From CAYXVU01 sp964468725 (lineage in GTDB: Bacteria > Acidobacteriota > Blastocatellia > UBA7656), in assembly GCA_964468725.1 (NCBI GenBank), contig CAYXVU010000245.1:1-9026 (forward strand): a DNA stretch of 9,026 bases, given 5' to 3'. Positions 1-4,837 of the stretch are shown piece by piece. Every line of letters begins with the position of its first letter. Positions within the stretch are counted from its first letter, which is position 1. The position numbers were made by a program, and so were the translations under genes. A model generated the notes under the pieces. It had not been told where the DNA came from. It ran no database searches and worked only from the letters and a program-made list of their open reading frames with translations.

Positions 1-372
1 GTCATAGACTATCCGCTTGATGGCATCACGCAGATGGGCGACGTTGAAGTTGATTAACAATCCAATCCTCTTGTCGCTGAGTTTGAGATAGGTAAGCAAT
101 TGTGTCTGATGAACAGGATGGAGGGCTTCGACAGCTTTCACTTCAACAATCACCATGCGCTCAACCAACAGATCAACTCGGTAGCCGACCTCCATTCGCA
201 GGTTATCATAGGTTACTGGCAACTCGACTTGGGCTTCAGCTTGCAATCCGCGTTTTTTCAATTCGTATGCGAGACAAACTTCGTAGGTCTTTTCCAACAG
301 CCCTGGTCTCAGAGCGGAGTACACCTTCATCGCTGAGTCTACTATCGAGCCGGTAATCTGATTCACCTGCAT
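1..372 (-). CDS. GxxExxY protein, PD-(D/E)XK nuclease fold (3' end outside window)
   Basis: The minus strand reads open from an ATG at 372 to the window edge: 124 codons with no stop. The family signature GxxExxY is visible as GLLEKTY at residues 26-32. It is followed by a basic helix (ELKKRGL) and a beta-rich core with RVDLLVE and VIVEVKAVE. The D of RVDLL and the E-x-K of VEVKA match the D...ExK pattern of PD-(D/E)XK nucleases. The fragment ends in the usual C-terminal block LLINF...IKRIV, so only a few residues are missing. No in-frame start codon lies between 372 and an upstream TGA at 415-417, so this ATG is the start; AGAGG about 10 nt upstream may be its ribosome binding site. Family members are of unknown function, and nuclease activity is inferred from the fold only. 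It follows the ligase gene by 61 nt in the same direction, but these genes occur in many unrelated contexts, so a shared role is doubtful. Confidence 0.9.
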   Translation of the reverse strand, partial: MQVNQITGSIVDSAMKVYSALRPGLLEKTYEVCLAYELKKRGLQAEAQVELPVTYDNLRMEVGYRVDLLVERMVIVEVKAVEALHPVHQTQLLTYLKLSDKRIGLLINFNVAHLRDAIKRIVYD

Positions 373-375
373 TCG

Positions 376-399
376 CTGTGAACCTCTGTGTTCCCTGTG
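376..399 (-). repeat. CACAG-repeat leader in front of the GxxExxY gene
   Basis: Read on the minus strand, the 5' leader carries three CACAG units at a 9-10 nt period (plus-strand CTGTG at 376-380, 386-390 and 395-399). The stretch is in frame with the downstream ATG and would read FHHREHRGSQR, but there is no start codon for it. Similar degenerate leaders reading as H/R/E-rich peptides are something I recall in front of GxxExxY genes in many genomes. That link is from memory, not from a search. Confidence 0.5.
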
Positions 400-433
400 G
401 TGAAAATTTTCTTCTCAGGTGCTCGTCTTCATA

Positions 434-1534
434 TTACGCCACGCCTTCCATCGTTTCAGCAATGAGGTTGTCTACGACAGCGTGCAGATCATTGGTCTGT
501 TCGTAGACTCTCAACTGTCGGTCGGCGCTGGTTCCGTTTTGCATGATGGTGTGGACATATTCGATCTCTTCCCGGCTGCCGAGTTCGTCTACCACATCAT
601 CAATGAAGTCGAGCAATTCAAGGATTAAATCGCGCGTCGGCACTTCAATCTGTTTGCCGAAATCAATAAGTTTGCCGTCGAGTCCCCAACGCACGGCTCG
701 CCATTTATTCTCCTGAATCAAGGCGCGACGATACAACCGAAAACCCATATTCTGACGATACAATTTATAGAGTTTGGCGGTGATGGCTTGAAAGAGCGCC
801 GCCAACGCTACCACTTCATCCACCTTCGAAGGCAAGTCGCAGATGCGAAACTCTAAGGTCGGAAAGTGCGGGTGCGGACGGACATCCCACCAAATCTTTT
901 TCGGACGATCAATGCAGCCGGTCTTCATCAAGAGGTTGACATAGTTTTGAAACTCGGAGTTCGAACTGAAGTAATCGGGGATATCGGTGCGCGGGAACTT
1001 CTTGAAGATCTCCGAGCGATAGCTTTTCAATCCCGTCTTCGTGCCCATCCAGAACGGTGAACTGGTCGAGAGCGCCAAGATGTGCGGCAAGAAATAACGC
1101 GCCGCATTCATCAGATGGATGCGCGCTTCGGGGTCATCAATGCCGACGTGAACGTGCATACCGAAGATCAAAAGCGATTGCGCAATCAATTGCATCTCGT
1201 CAATCAGCGCTTCGTAGTGTGCGTCGGGAGTAATCTTTTGATCTTTCCAACTAGAAAAAGGATGGGTTGAAGCGGCGGCGATTCGCAACCCGTTATTGGC
1301 CGCAAGTCCGGCAACTGTACGCCGCAATTTGATGATGTCGGCTTTAGCTTCTTTGATGTTTTGACAAATCCCGGTGCCGATCTCGACCATTGACTGATGC
1401 AATTCAGGCTTCACCTGTTCGCCCAAAATCATCTTGCCTTCTTCGATCATTTCGGTGATATGCGAACGCAGTTCGCGGGTCTGCGGATCAATGATTTGAA
1501 ACTCCTCTTCGATTCCGAGTGTAAAGTCTGCCAT
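434..1534 (-). CDS. YbdK/GCS2-family carboxylate-amine ligase
   Basis: Predicted ATP-dependent ligase of the glutamate-cysteine ligase 2 family (glutamine-synthetase fold, cytoplasmic), 366 residues, the usual length for YbdK-like proteins. Family motifs are present in order: GIEEEFQ at 7-13 (metal/substrate-binding acidic cluster), EIGTG at 51-55, FGMHVHVG at 124-131, and WWDVRPHPHFPTLEFR at 215-230. All expected acidic and histidine positions seem intact, so the enzyme is probably active. The frame is open to 1588, but the start at 1534 (MADFTLG) is chosen because it matches family N-termini and has AGGAGG 5 nt upstream. Family members form an amide bond between a carboxylate (often glutamate-like) and an amine. 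E. coli YbdK has only weak glutamate-cysteine ligase activity, so the real substrate cannot be named. It lies 99 nt after a circularly permuted ATP-grasp gene in the same direction, pointing to a multi-step biosynthetic operon. Confidence 0.93.
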   Translation of the reverse strand: MADFTLGIEEEFQIIDPQTRELRSHITEMIEEGKMILGEQVKPELHQSMVEIGTGICQNIKEAKADIIKLRRTVAGLAANNGLRIAAASTHPFSSWKDQKITPDAHYEALIDEMQLIAQSLLIFGMHVHVGIDDPEARIHLMNAARYFLPHILALSTSSPFWMGTKTGLKSYRSEIFKKFPRTDIPDYFSSNSEFQNYVNLLMKTGCIDRPKKIWWDVRPHPHFPTLEFRICDLPSKVDEVVALAALFQAITAKLYKLYRQNMGFRLYRRALIQENKWRAVRWGLDGKLIDFGKQIEVPTRDLILELLDFIDDVVDELGSREEIEYVHTIMQNGTSADRQLRVYEQTNDLHAVVDNLIAETMEGVA

Positions 1535-1539
1535 TTCAT

Positions 1540-1545
1540 CCTCCT
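1540..1545 (-). promoter_or_regulatory. Ribosome binding site fixing the YbdK-like start
   Basis: AGGAGG on the minus strand with a 5-nt spacer before the ATG at 1534. It sits inside the longer open frame, so it argues for the internal start rather than the one at 1588. Confidence 0.75.
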
Positions 1546-1633
1546 CTGCGATCACCGTTCGGTGCAGCCCAATCGTAGGGTGAATCAAGCGCCTTGCGCT
1601 CCGATCATCTAGGCTGCCTCTCCTTCGCCCGCA

Positions 1634-2977
1634 TCAGTCTATGAGCATTGTAGGAACCATCCCCGCGCCAGATGTCACATTGGCCAGCGACGAAGAAGAA
1701 AGCCGAGTGAATGCGCCTTTCACGATGCCGAAAAATAACAACGGATCAAGGTCAAGCAACTGTTCGATCATCTCTACTCTGCCATCGGCTTCGTTCACAT
1801 AGGGAAAGAGTTCGCGGCTGGTGGTTACGCGTTCCTGCACCAGATAATCGCCTTTCAGCGCAGCGGCAATGGCAGCATCCCACCCAGACTCATCCGACTC
1901 CCAGCCGATGGTAATACCATGTCCGCCGTACTCATCATTCGGTTTGAGCACCAATCGGTCGCGATTTCGGCGGGTAAAATCGAGCAAGTCAATTTCGTCA
2001 CTCCGGTAAGTCGTCTTCGCGTCTTGCAAACGCCGAGTCCAAGGGATGCTCTGACGAATGGCTTCGCGCTCGGCCTCCGAAAAGAGAGGTTGAAATTGTT
2101 CATGGGTCAGAATGCCAAAGAGCATCTTTTTATGGACGTATTTGGTGCGAAACGAATTGACCAGTATCGCTGCGCCCGTTCGGTAAGCGGTGACAAGGGC
2201 TTGGCATTCATCAATCTTTTCCAGCAACTCGGTCGTCAACACGCGGCGATAGACCAGATCAATTCGAAAGTCTCCGTGATGCAGTTTGCCATCGCACAAT
2301 TCCAAATCGCGCGGGTCGGCAATCGTCGTTGCGTAACCGGCGCGCTCGAAAAATTCTTTGAAGAGTTCGAATTCGCGCTGCGTCGGCAAACCGCGATAAT
2401 CAATGATGCCGATCTGTGGTCGTTCACTCTGTCCGCGAATGCGCCGATAGACGGTCAACAGAGTTTCCAACAGATCGCCTCGGCAAGACAGCGCCGTAAC
2501 CGCGTACTTCTCTTTGAAGCGTCGCATCACCGGCAAGTCGAGAAAGATTTCTGCGGCGACATCTTGATAAGCGATACCGGCAGGGCACTCGGCATTGAGT
2601 TCAACGAATTGGTACGTATCGGTCGTCAGAAACGAATCGAGCCGCGAGGTCACAGAGACTTCCGGGTAGCCGGGGTCAATCGCCAAGAGGTCGCGTTCCC
2701 CGTCGCTGATGCCGATCTGTTCGAGCATTGCAGCATCCGTCGGCGCTCGCCGACCGACCTTTTCAATCGCTCCCCATACCGTTTCGCACACCCTCTTGAT
2801 ATGCTGCCATTCGCTGCGCGTGACAAAATGCGGGCGCAAATAGGGCGACAGCGGTCTGCCGCCGAAGACAAAGCGCACTTCGTGGAGTCGGTCAATCAGA
2901 TAGGCGCGCGACTCGTCAAGCAGCGCGCCGTCGTTTTGTAATAACGCGTTGTAATCGTGAACCGCTTGGTGTGCCAT
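1634..2977 (-). CDS. Circularly permuted ATP-grasp amidoligase
   Basis: Predicted ATP-dependent carboxylate-amine ligase, 447 residues. The order of ATP-grasp elements is permuted. The metal-binding block normally near the C-terminus comes first (SRLDSF at 111-116, then FVELNAECPAG at 124-134, with E126-x-N128). The nucleotide-binding lysine and glycine-rich loop come late (LVLKPNDEYGGHG at 342-354), followed by the adenine-binding strand DYLVQERV (377-384) and the tail NVTSGAGMVPT (433-443). The family is related to the CP-ATP-grasp proteins seen with other amidoligases, and in fold to glutathionylspermidine-synthetase-like enzymes. Substrates are unknown. The start at 2977 has AGGAG 10 nt upstream; the frame stays open to a TTG at 3013, but that has no good ribosome binding site. 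It sits between a standard ATP-grasp gene (180 nt upstream) and a GCS2-type ligase (99 nt downstream), suggesting consecutive steps on one product. The exact subfamily is uncertain. Confidence 0.85.
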   Translation of the reverse strand: MAHQAVHDYNALLQNDGALLDESRAYLIDRLHEVRFVFGGRPLSPYLRPHFVTRSEWQHIKRVCETVWGAIEKVGRRAPTDAAMLEQIGISDGERDLLAIDPGYPEVSVTSRLDSFLTTDTYQFVELNAECPAGIAYQDVAAEIFLDLPVMRRFKEKYAVTALSCRGDLLETLLTVYRRIRGQSERPQIGIIDYRGLPTQREFELFKEFFERAGYATTIADPRDLELCDGKLHHGDFRIDLVYRRVLTTELLEKIDECQALVTAYRTGAAILVNSFRTKYVHKKMLFGILTHEQFQPLFSEAEREAIRQSIPWTRRLQDAKTTYRSDEIDLLDFTRRNRDRLVLKPNDEYGGHGITIGWESDESGWDAAIAAALKGDYLVQERVTTSRELFPYVNEADGRVEMIEQLLDLDPLLFFGIVKGAFTRLSSSSLANVTSGAGMVPTMLID

Positions 2978-2987
2978 CTTCAGTATG

Positions 2988-2992
2988 CTCCT
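2988..2992 (-). promoter_or_regulatory. Ribosome binding site for the permuted ATP-grasp gene
   Basis: AGGAG on the minus strand, 10 nt before the ATG at 2977. The spacing is at the long end but it is the only convincing site, so it supports 2977 over the TTG at 3013. Confidence 0.5.
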
Positions 2993-3035
2993 GAATAAAG
3001 CGGGATGAATCAATCATTCAGAATCGAGGATACAG

Positions 3036-3058
3036 GAAAAATATAGAGCAGGCTGCTC
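3036..3058 (-). other. Palindrome plus T-run in the gap between the two ATP-grasp genes
   Basis: The 180-nt gap contains GAGCAG-C-CTGCTC (3046-3058, minus strand), followed directly by TATATTTTTCC. As RNA it could fold as a 5-bp stem with a 3-nt loop before a short U-run, a weak terminator. TATATT at 3040-3045 could instead be a -10 box for the downstream gene, or the palindrome could be an operator. No good -35 stands at the right distance. Which reading is right cannot be decided here. Confidence 0.25.
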
Positions 3059-3157
3059 GACACCATCCCCTCTCAACTACCGATCTGTTTGCGATTCCGT
3101 CCGAACGAGACGGCAACTCTCCCCATCTCTCGCCGCTGATTTCTCGACTCACCGCAT

Positions 3158-4108
3158 TCAGTCCGCTCCGACGGGCTGGCGCTTAATGACCTCATTGAGG
3201 AGGTCATTCCAGCGATGATTCTTGATCGTAGATTCGCCTTGCAACGCGGTGGCGATAGCCAGATCGGCAACTTTGGCGACCATCCACTTGAAGTACTTCG
3301 AGCCGACCGACCACCAGTCGGCGTCCGGCGCAGGGTTCATGTAATCAATGGCGTAGGGTACGCCATCTTTGATAGCAAATTCGACGGTGTTGATGTCATA
3401 GCCGAGCGCTTCGTTGATCAGAGTGGTTTCGCGGCGCACCCGCTCCTCTGTCACCGGGTCCAGATAGTTGTCAACGACCAGATAGCGATGCGCCGTCGGG
3501 TCATAGGGCATCGGACAGACTTCGGTCTTGCCGATGCAGTAGGAGCGCACGTAATGATCGAAAGGAATGTACTCTTGCAACACCATGCAATCAGTTGCGC
3601 TGGCGTCGTACTTCTCCATCAATTCTTGGAAATTGTCCACCTTCGATACGCCTCGCCAGCCGCCGCCGTCGTGCGGTTTGATAAAAGCGGGAAAGCCGAT
3701 GTGCTCGCAAACGGCCTCCCAATCGAGCGGATATTGCAGGTTTCTAAGCGATTCGCTAACTACACCCTCTTTGTAATCTTTCTGAGGTAATAAAACGGTT
3801 TTGGGAACCGCGATGCCGAGATAGGTAGCAATCGAATAGTTAAAAAACTTATCGTCGGCGCTCCACCAAAAAGGGTTGTTAATCACTTTCACACCGGCCA
3901 GTACAGCGGTCTTGAGGAACGAGCGATAAAACGGAATATCATGCGAGATGCGATCAATAATGACTTCGTAATCGCTGGGTTCAGCCATGCGAATGGCGCC
4001 CAGTTTGATGTATTCGGCGACAACGCCAGCATGGCGGCGATTGATCTCTTCGATCAAGGCAGGCGGAAAAGTCTGCTCACGGCCTACGAGTATGCCAATC
4101 TTTTTCAT
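3158..4108 (-). CDS. RimK/glutathione-synthetase-like ATP-grasp protein
   Basis: Predicted cytoplasmic ATP-dependent carboxylate-amine ligase, 316 residues. The N-terminus KKIGILVGRE (2-11) is the first strand of a pre-ATP-grasp Rossmann-like domain, with a second half rich in IDR and NPFWW motifs (to about 90). The ATP-grasp domain follows: FPAFIKPHDGGGWRGV (139-154) holds the ATP-binding lysine and glycine-rich loop, VLQEYI (176-181) the hinge strand, and EFAIKDGVPYAIDYMNPAPD (243-262) the metal-binding end, where D255-x-x-N258-P replaces the usual E-x-N. The start at 4108 has AGGAG 7 nt upstream and a promoter candidate about 35 nt upstream. It is the first gene of the minus-strand run and probably performs one ligation step in a pathway with the two downstream ligases. 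The substrate is unknown; a D-amino-acid or glutamate ligase role is possible but not shown. Confidence 0.88.
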   Translation of the reverse strand: MKKIGILVGREQTFPPALIEEINRRHAGVVAEYIKLGAIRMAEPSDYEVIIDRISHDIPFYRSFLKTAVLAGVKVINNPFWWSADDKFFNYSIATYLGIAVPKTVLLPQKDYKEGVVSESLRNLQYPLDWEAVCEHIGFPAFIKPHDGGGWRGVSKVDNFQELMEKYDASATDCMVLQEYIPFDHYVRSYCIGKTEVCPMPYDPTAHRYLVVDNYLDPVTEERVRRETTLINEALGYDINTVEFAIKDGVPYAIDYMNPAPDADWWSVGSKYFKWMVAKVADLAIATALQGESTIKNHRWNDLLNEVIKRQPVGAD

Positions 4109-4140
4109 GCGAAATCTCCTGACTCATTTTTCGTGGCGTG

Positions 4141-4170
4141 ATTCTATAGTATCGCTTGGAAGCGTTGCAA
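4141..4170 (-). promoter_or_regulatory. Candidate sigma70-type promoter of the amidoligase run
   Basis: On the minus strand TTGCAA (4165-4170) is followed after 16 nt by TATAGA (4143-4148), or after 18 nt by TAGAAT (4141-4146). This would give a leader of roughly 25-30 nt before the ATG at 4108. The -35 matches consensus at 4 of 6 positions, and the -10 at 4 or 5 of 6. Confidence 0.4.
4153..4164. repeat. CGCTT-GG-AAGCG palindrome in a promoter spacer
   Basis: Perfect 5-bp arms around a 2-bp centre. It fills the space between the -35 and -10 candidates of the minus-strand promoter, a typical operator position. Repressor identity unknown. Confidence 0.4.
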
Positions 4171-4256
4171 CAAGGCAAGCAATCGTCCTGATCTGAATCC
4201 CCTTGGGACAAGGATAGGGCATTGGCTCCATCCGGCTCGCCTGTTTAAGGGTTTGG

Positions 4257-4269
4257 CGCATCGGATGCG
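4257..4269. repeat. CGCATC-G-GATGCG palindrome
   Basis: Perfect 6-bp arms around one base, 6 bp upstream of the TTGACA at 4276. It could be a protein-binding site for the rightward promoter; as RNA the loop would be too tight without opening a pair. Confidence 0.35.
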
Positions 4270-4275
4270 AAGCGA

Positions 4276-4301
4276 TTGACACCCAAAGACGAGCCTATGC
4301 T
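4276..4301 (+). promoter_or_regulatory. Weaker alternative promoter for padR
   Basis: A perfect -35 TTGACA (4276-4281) is followed by TATGCT (4296-4301), but with a spacer of only 14 bp, below the usual 16-18. It could need an activator that distorts the DNA, or be fortuitous. Confidence 0.2.
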
Positions 4302-4304
4302 GCC

Positions 4305-4360
4305 CTCCTATTGCCTTCCAATACCGACCCTGGCATACTCCTATGTCTAAGCAATAGGAG
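4305..4360. repeat. CTCCTAT / ATAGGAG repeat set upstream of padR
   Basis: CTCCTATTGC (4305-4314) and GCAATAGGAG (4351-4360) form a perfect 10-bp inverted repeat separated by 36 bp. A third copy, CTCCTATG (4338-4345), is a direct repeat of the first and can also pair with the inverted one over 7 bp. The first copy overlaps a -35 candidate and the second overlaps the end of a -10 candidate, so a bound protein would block the promoter. PadR autoregulation is the obvious hypothesis. Confidence 0.5.
4311..4339 (+). promoter_or_regulatory. Candidate sigma70-type promoter of padR-ADOP
   Basis: TTGCCT (4311-4316), a 17-bp spacer, then CATACT (4334-4339); each box matches consensus at 4 of 6 positions. 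Transcription from here would leave a leader of about 145 nt before padR. It is embedded in the CTCCTAT/ATAGGAG repeat set. Confidence 0.35.
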
Positions 4361-4445
4361 AGGCGTGGGGCCGAGCGTTTTCGATCAGACACGGAGTTGC
4401 CAACGGCTCAGGCAGATGGGCGCAACCTGTCGAGTCTGCAATTGG

Positions 4446-4477
4446 TGTGCAGGGATCAACATGTGCAAGGATCAACA
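4446..4477 (+). repeat. 16-bp tandem duplication in the padR leader
   Basis: Two directly adjacent 16-bp units, TGTGCAGGGATCAACA (4446-4461) and TGTGCAAGGATCAACA (4462-4477), differ at one base. They end 3 bp before the GGAGG ribosome binding site. This could be a slippage duplication or a pair of binding sites 1.5 helical turns apart. Confidence 0.75.
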
Positions 4478-4480
4478 GCG

Positions 4481-4485
4481 GGAGG
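4481..4485 (+). promoter_or_regulatory. Ribosome binding site fixing the PadR start
   Basis: GGAGG with a 7-nt spacer before the ATG at 4493. The frame is open further upstream to 4397, but this site and the family alignment select 4493. Confidence 0.8.
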
Positions 4486-4492
4486 ATTTTTC

Positions 4493-4837
4493 ATGAGCGA
4501 TAAGACCGAAGTTTGGCAAGGCACGCTGGCTTTGATGGTACTCAAGACTCTCGATGTCTTGGGGCCGTTGCACGGCTATGGTATAGCTCGCCGTATCGAA
4601 CAGACGAGCGGAGAAAGCCTCTCGATCAACTATGGCACGTTGTACCCTGCGCTGCTTAAGTTGGAACAGGAGGGCTACATCATCTCCGAGTGGGGCACTT
4701 CCGACAACAATCGCAAAGCCAAGTATTACAAATTAACTCGCGCCGGTCGCAAACAACTGATTGAAGCAGCCCGCGAATGGGAGAAGACGACGGCCATTGT
4801 GGCTCGATTCTTTGCTCCGGCGCAGGAGTCTCAATGA
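4493..4837 (+). CDS. PadR-family transcriptional regulator (acidobacterial ADOP-linked type)
   Basis: Small winged-helix DNA-binding protein, 114 residues. The N-terminus WQGTLALMVLKTL (8-20) and GPLHGYGIARRIEQ (24-37) are PadR hallmarks, followed by INYGTLYPALLKLEQEGYI (45-63, the recognition helix region) and the wing WGTSDNNRKAKYYKLTRAGR (67-86). The C-terminal helix (87-108) would mediate dimerisation. The length fits the short PadR group that in Acidobacteria sits directly before duplicated orphan permeases. The stop codon overlaps the permease start (ATGA), implying translational coupling. PadR proteins usually repress their own operon and respond to small ligands or stress; the ligand here is unknown. 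Repeats at 4305-4360 and 4446-4477 are candidate binding sites. Family assignment is firm, regulatory targets are inferred. Confidence 0.95.
   Translation: MSDKTEVWQGTLALMVLKTLDVLGPLHGYGIARRIEQTSGESLSINYGTLYPALLKLEQEGYIISEWGTSDNNRKAKYYKLTRAGRKQLIEAAREWEKTTAIVARFFAPAQESQ
4824..4828 (+). promoter_or_regulatory. Ribosome binding site of the permease inside padR
   Basis: AGGAG with a 5-nt spacer before the ATG at 4834, lying in the last codons of padR. It chooses 4834 over the in-frame ATG at 4777, which lies deeper inside padR. Confidence 0.75.

Larger units (their letters stand above)
4109..4492. promoter_or_regulatory. Divergent regulatory region between the ligase operon and padR-ADOP
   Basis: 384 bp without a convincing gene. 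It separates divergent transcription units and holds promoter candidates for each side, short palindromes (4153-4164, 4201-4213, 4257-4269), a CTCCTAT/ATAGGAG repeat set (4305-4360) and a 16-bp tandem duplication (4446-4477). Since a PadR regulator is encoded directly to the right, one or more of these may be its operator, possibly controlling both directions. That is inference. Confidence 0.6.

Noticed and set aside
1535..1588. N-terminal extension of the YbdK-like protein (18 codons)
   Set aside because: The extension has no counterpart in family N-termini as I know them, and AGGAGG stands right before the internal ATG at 1534.
1588..1600. AGCGC-CTT-GCGCT hairpin in the gap before the YbdK-like gene
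   Set aside because: Only a 5-bp stem, no T-run, and not at a position that suggests termination or control.
1919..2941. A 340-codon plus-strand open frame opposite the permuted ATP-grasp gene
   Set aside because: It lies wholly antisense to a gene with clear ATP-grasp motifs, lacks recognisable domains, and has no ribosome binding site at its start; long antisense frames are common in G+C-rich coding DNA.
3215..3790. A 191-codon plus-strand open frame opposite the first ATP-grasp gene
   Set aside because: Antisense shadow of a gene with intact catalytic motifs, with no family resemblance of its own.
4201..4213. CCTTG-GGA-CAAGG palindrome
   Set aside because: Short arms, and not aligned with any promoter candidate; kept only as part of the divergent region description.
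4397..4492. N-terminal extension of PadR (32 codons)
   Set aside because: It would translate the 16-bp tandem repeat and the ribosome binding site; PadR homologues begin near the ATG at 4493.
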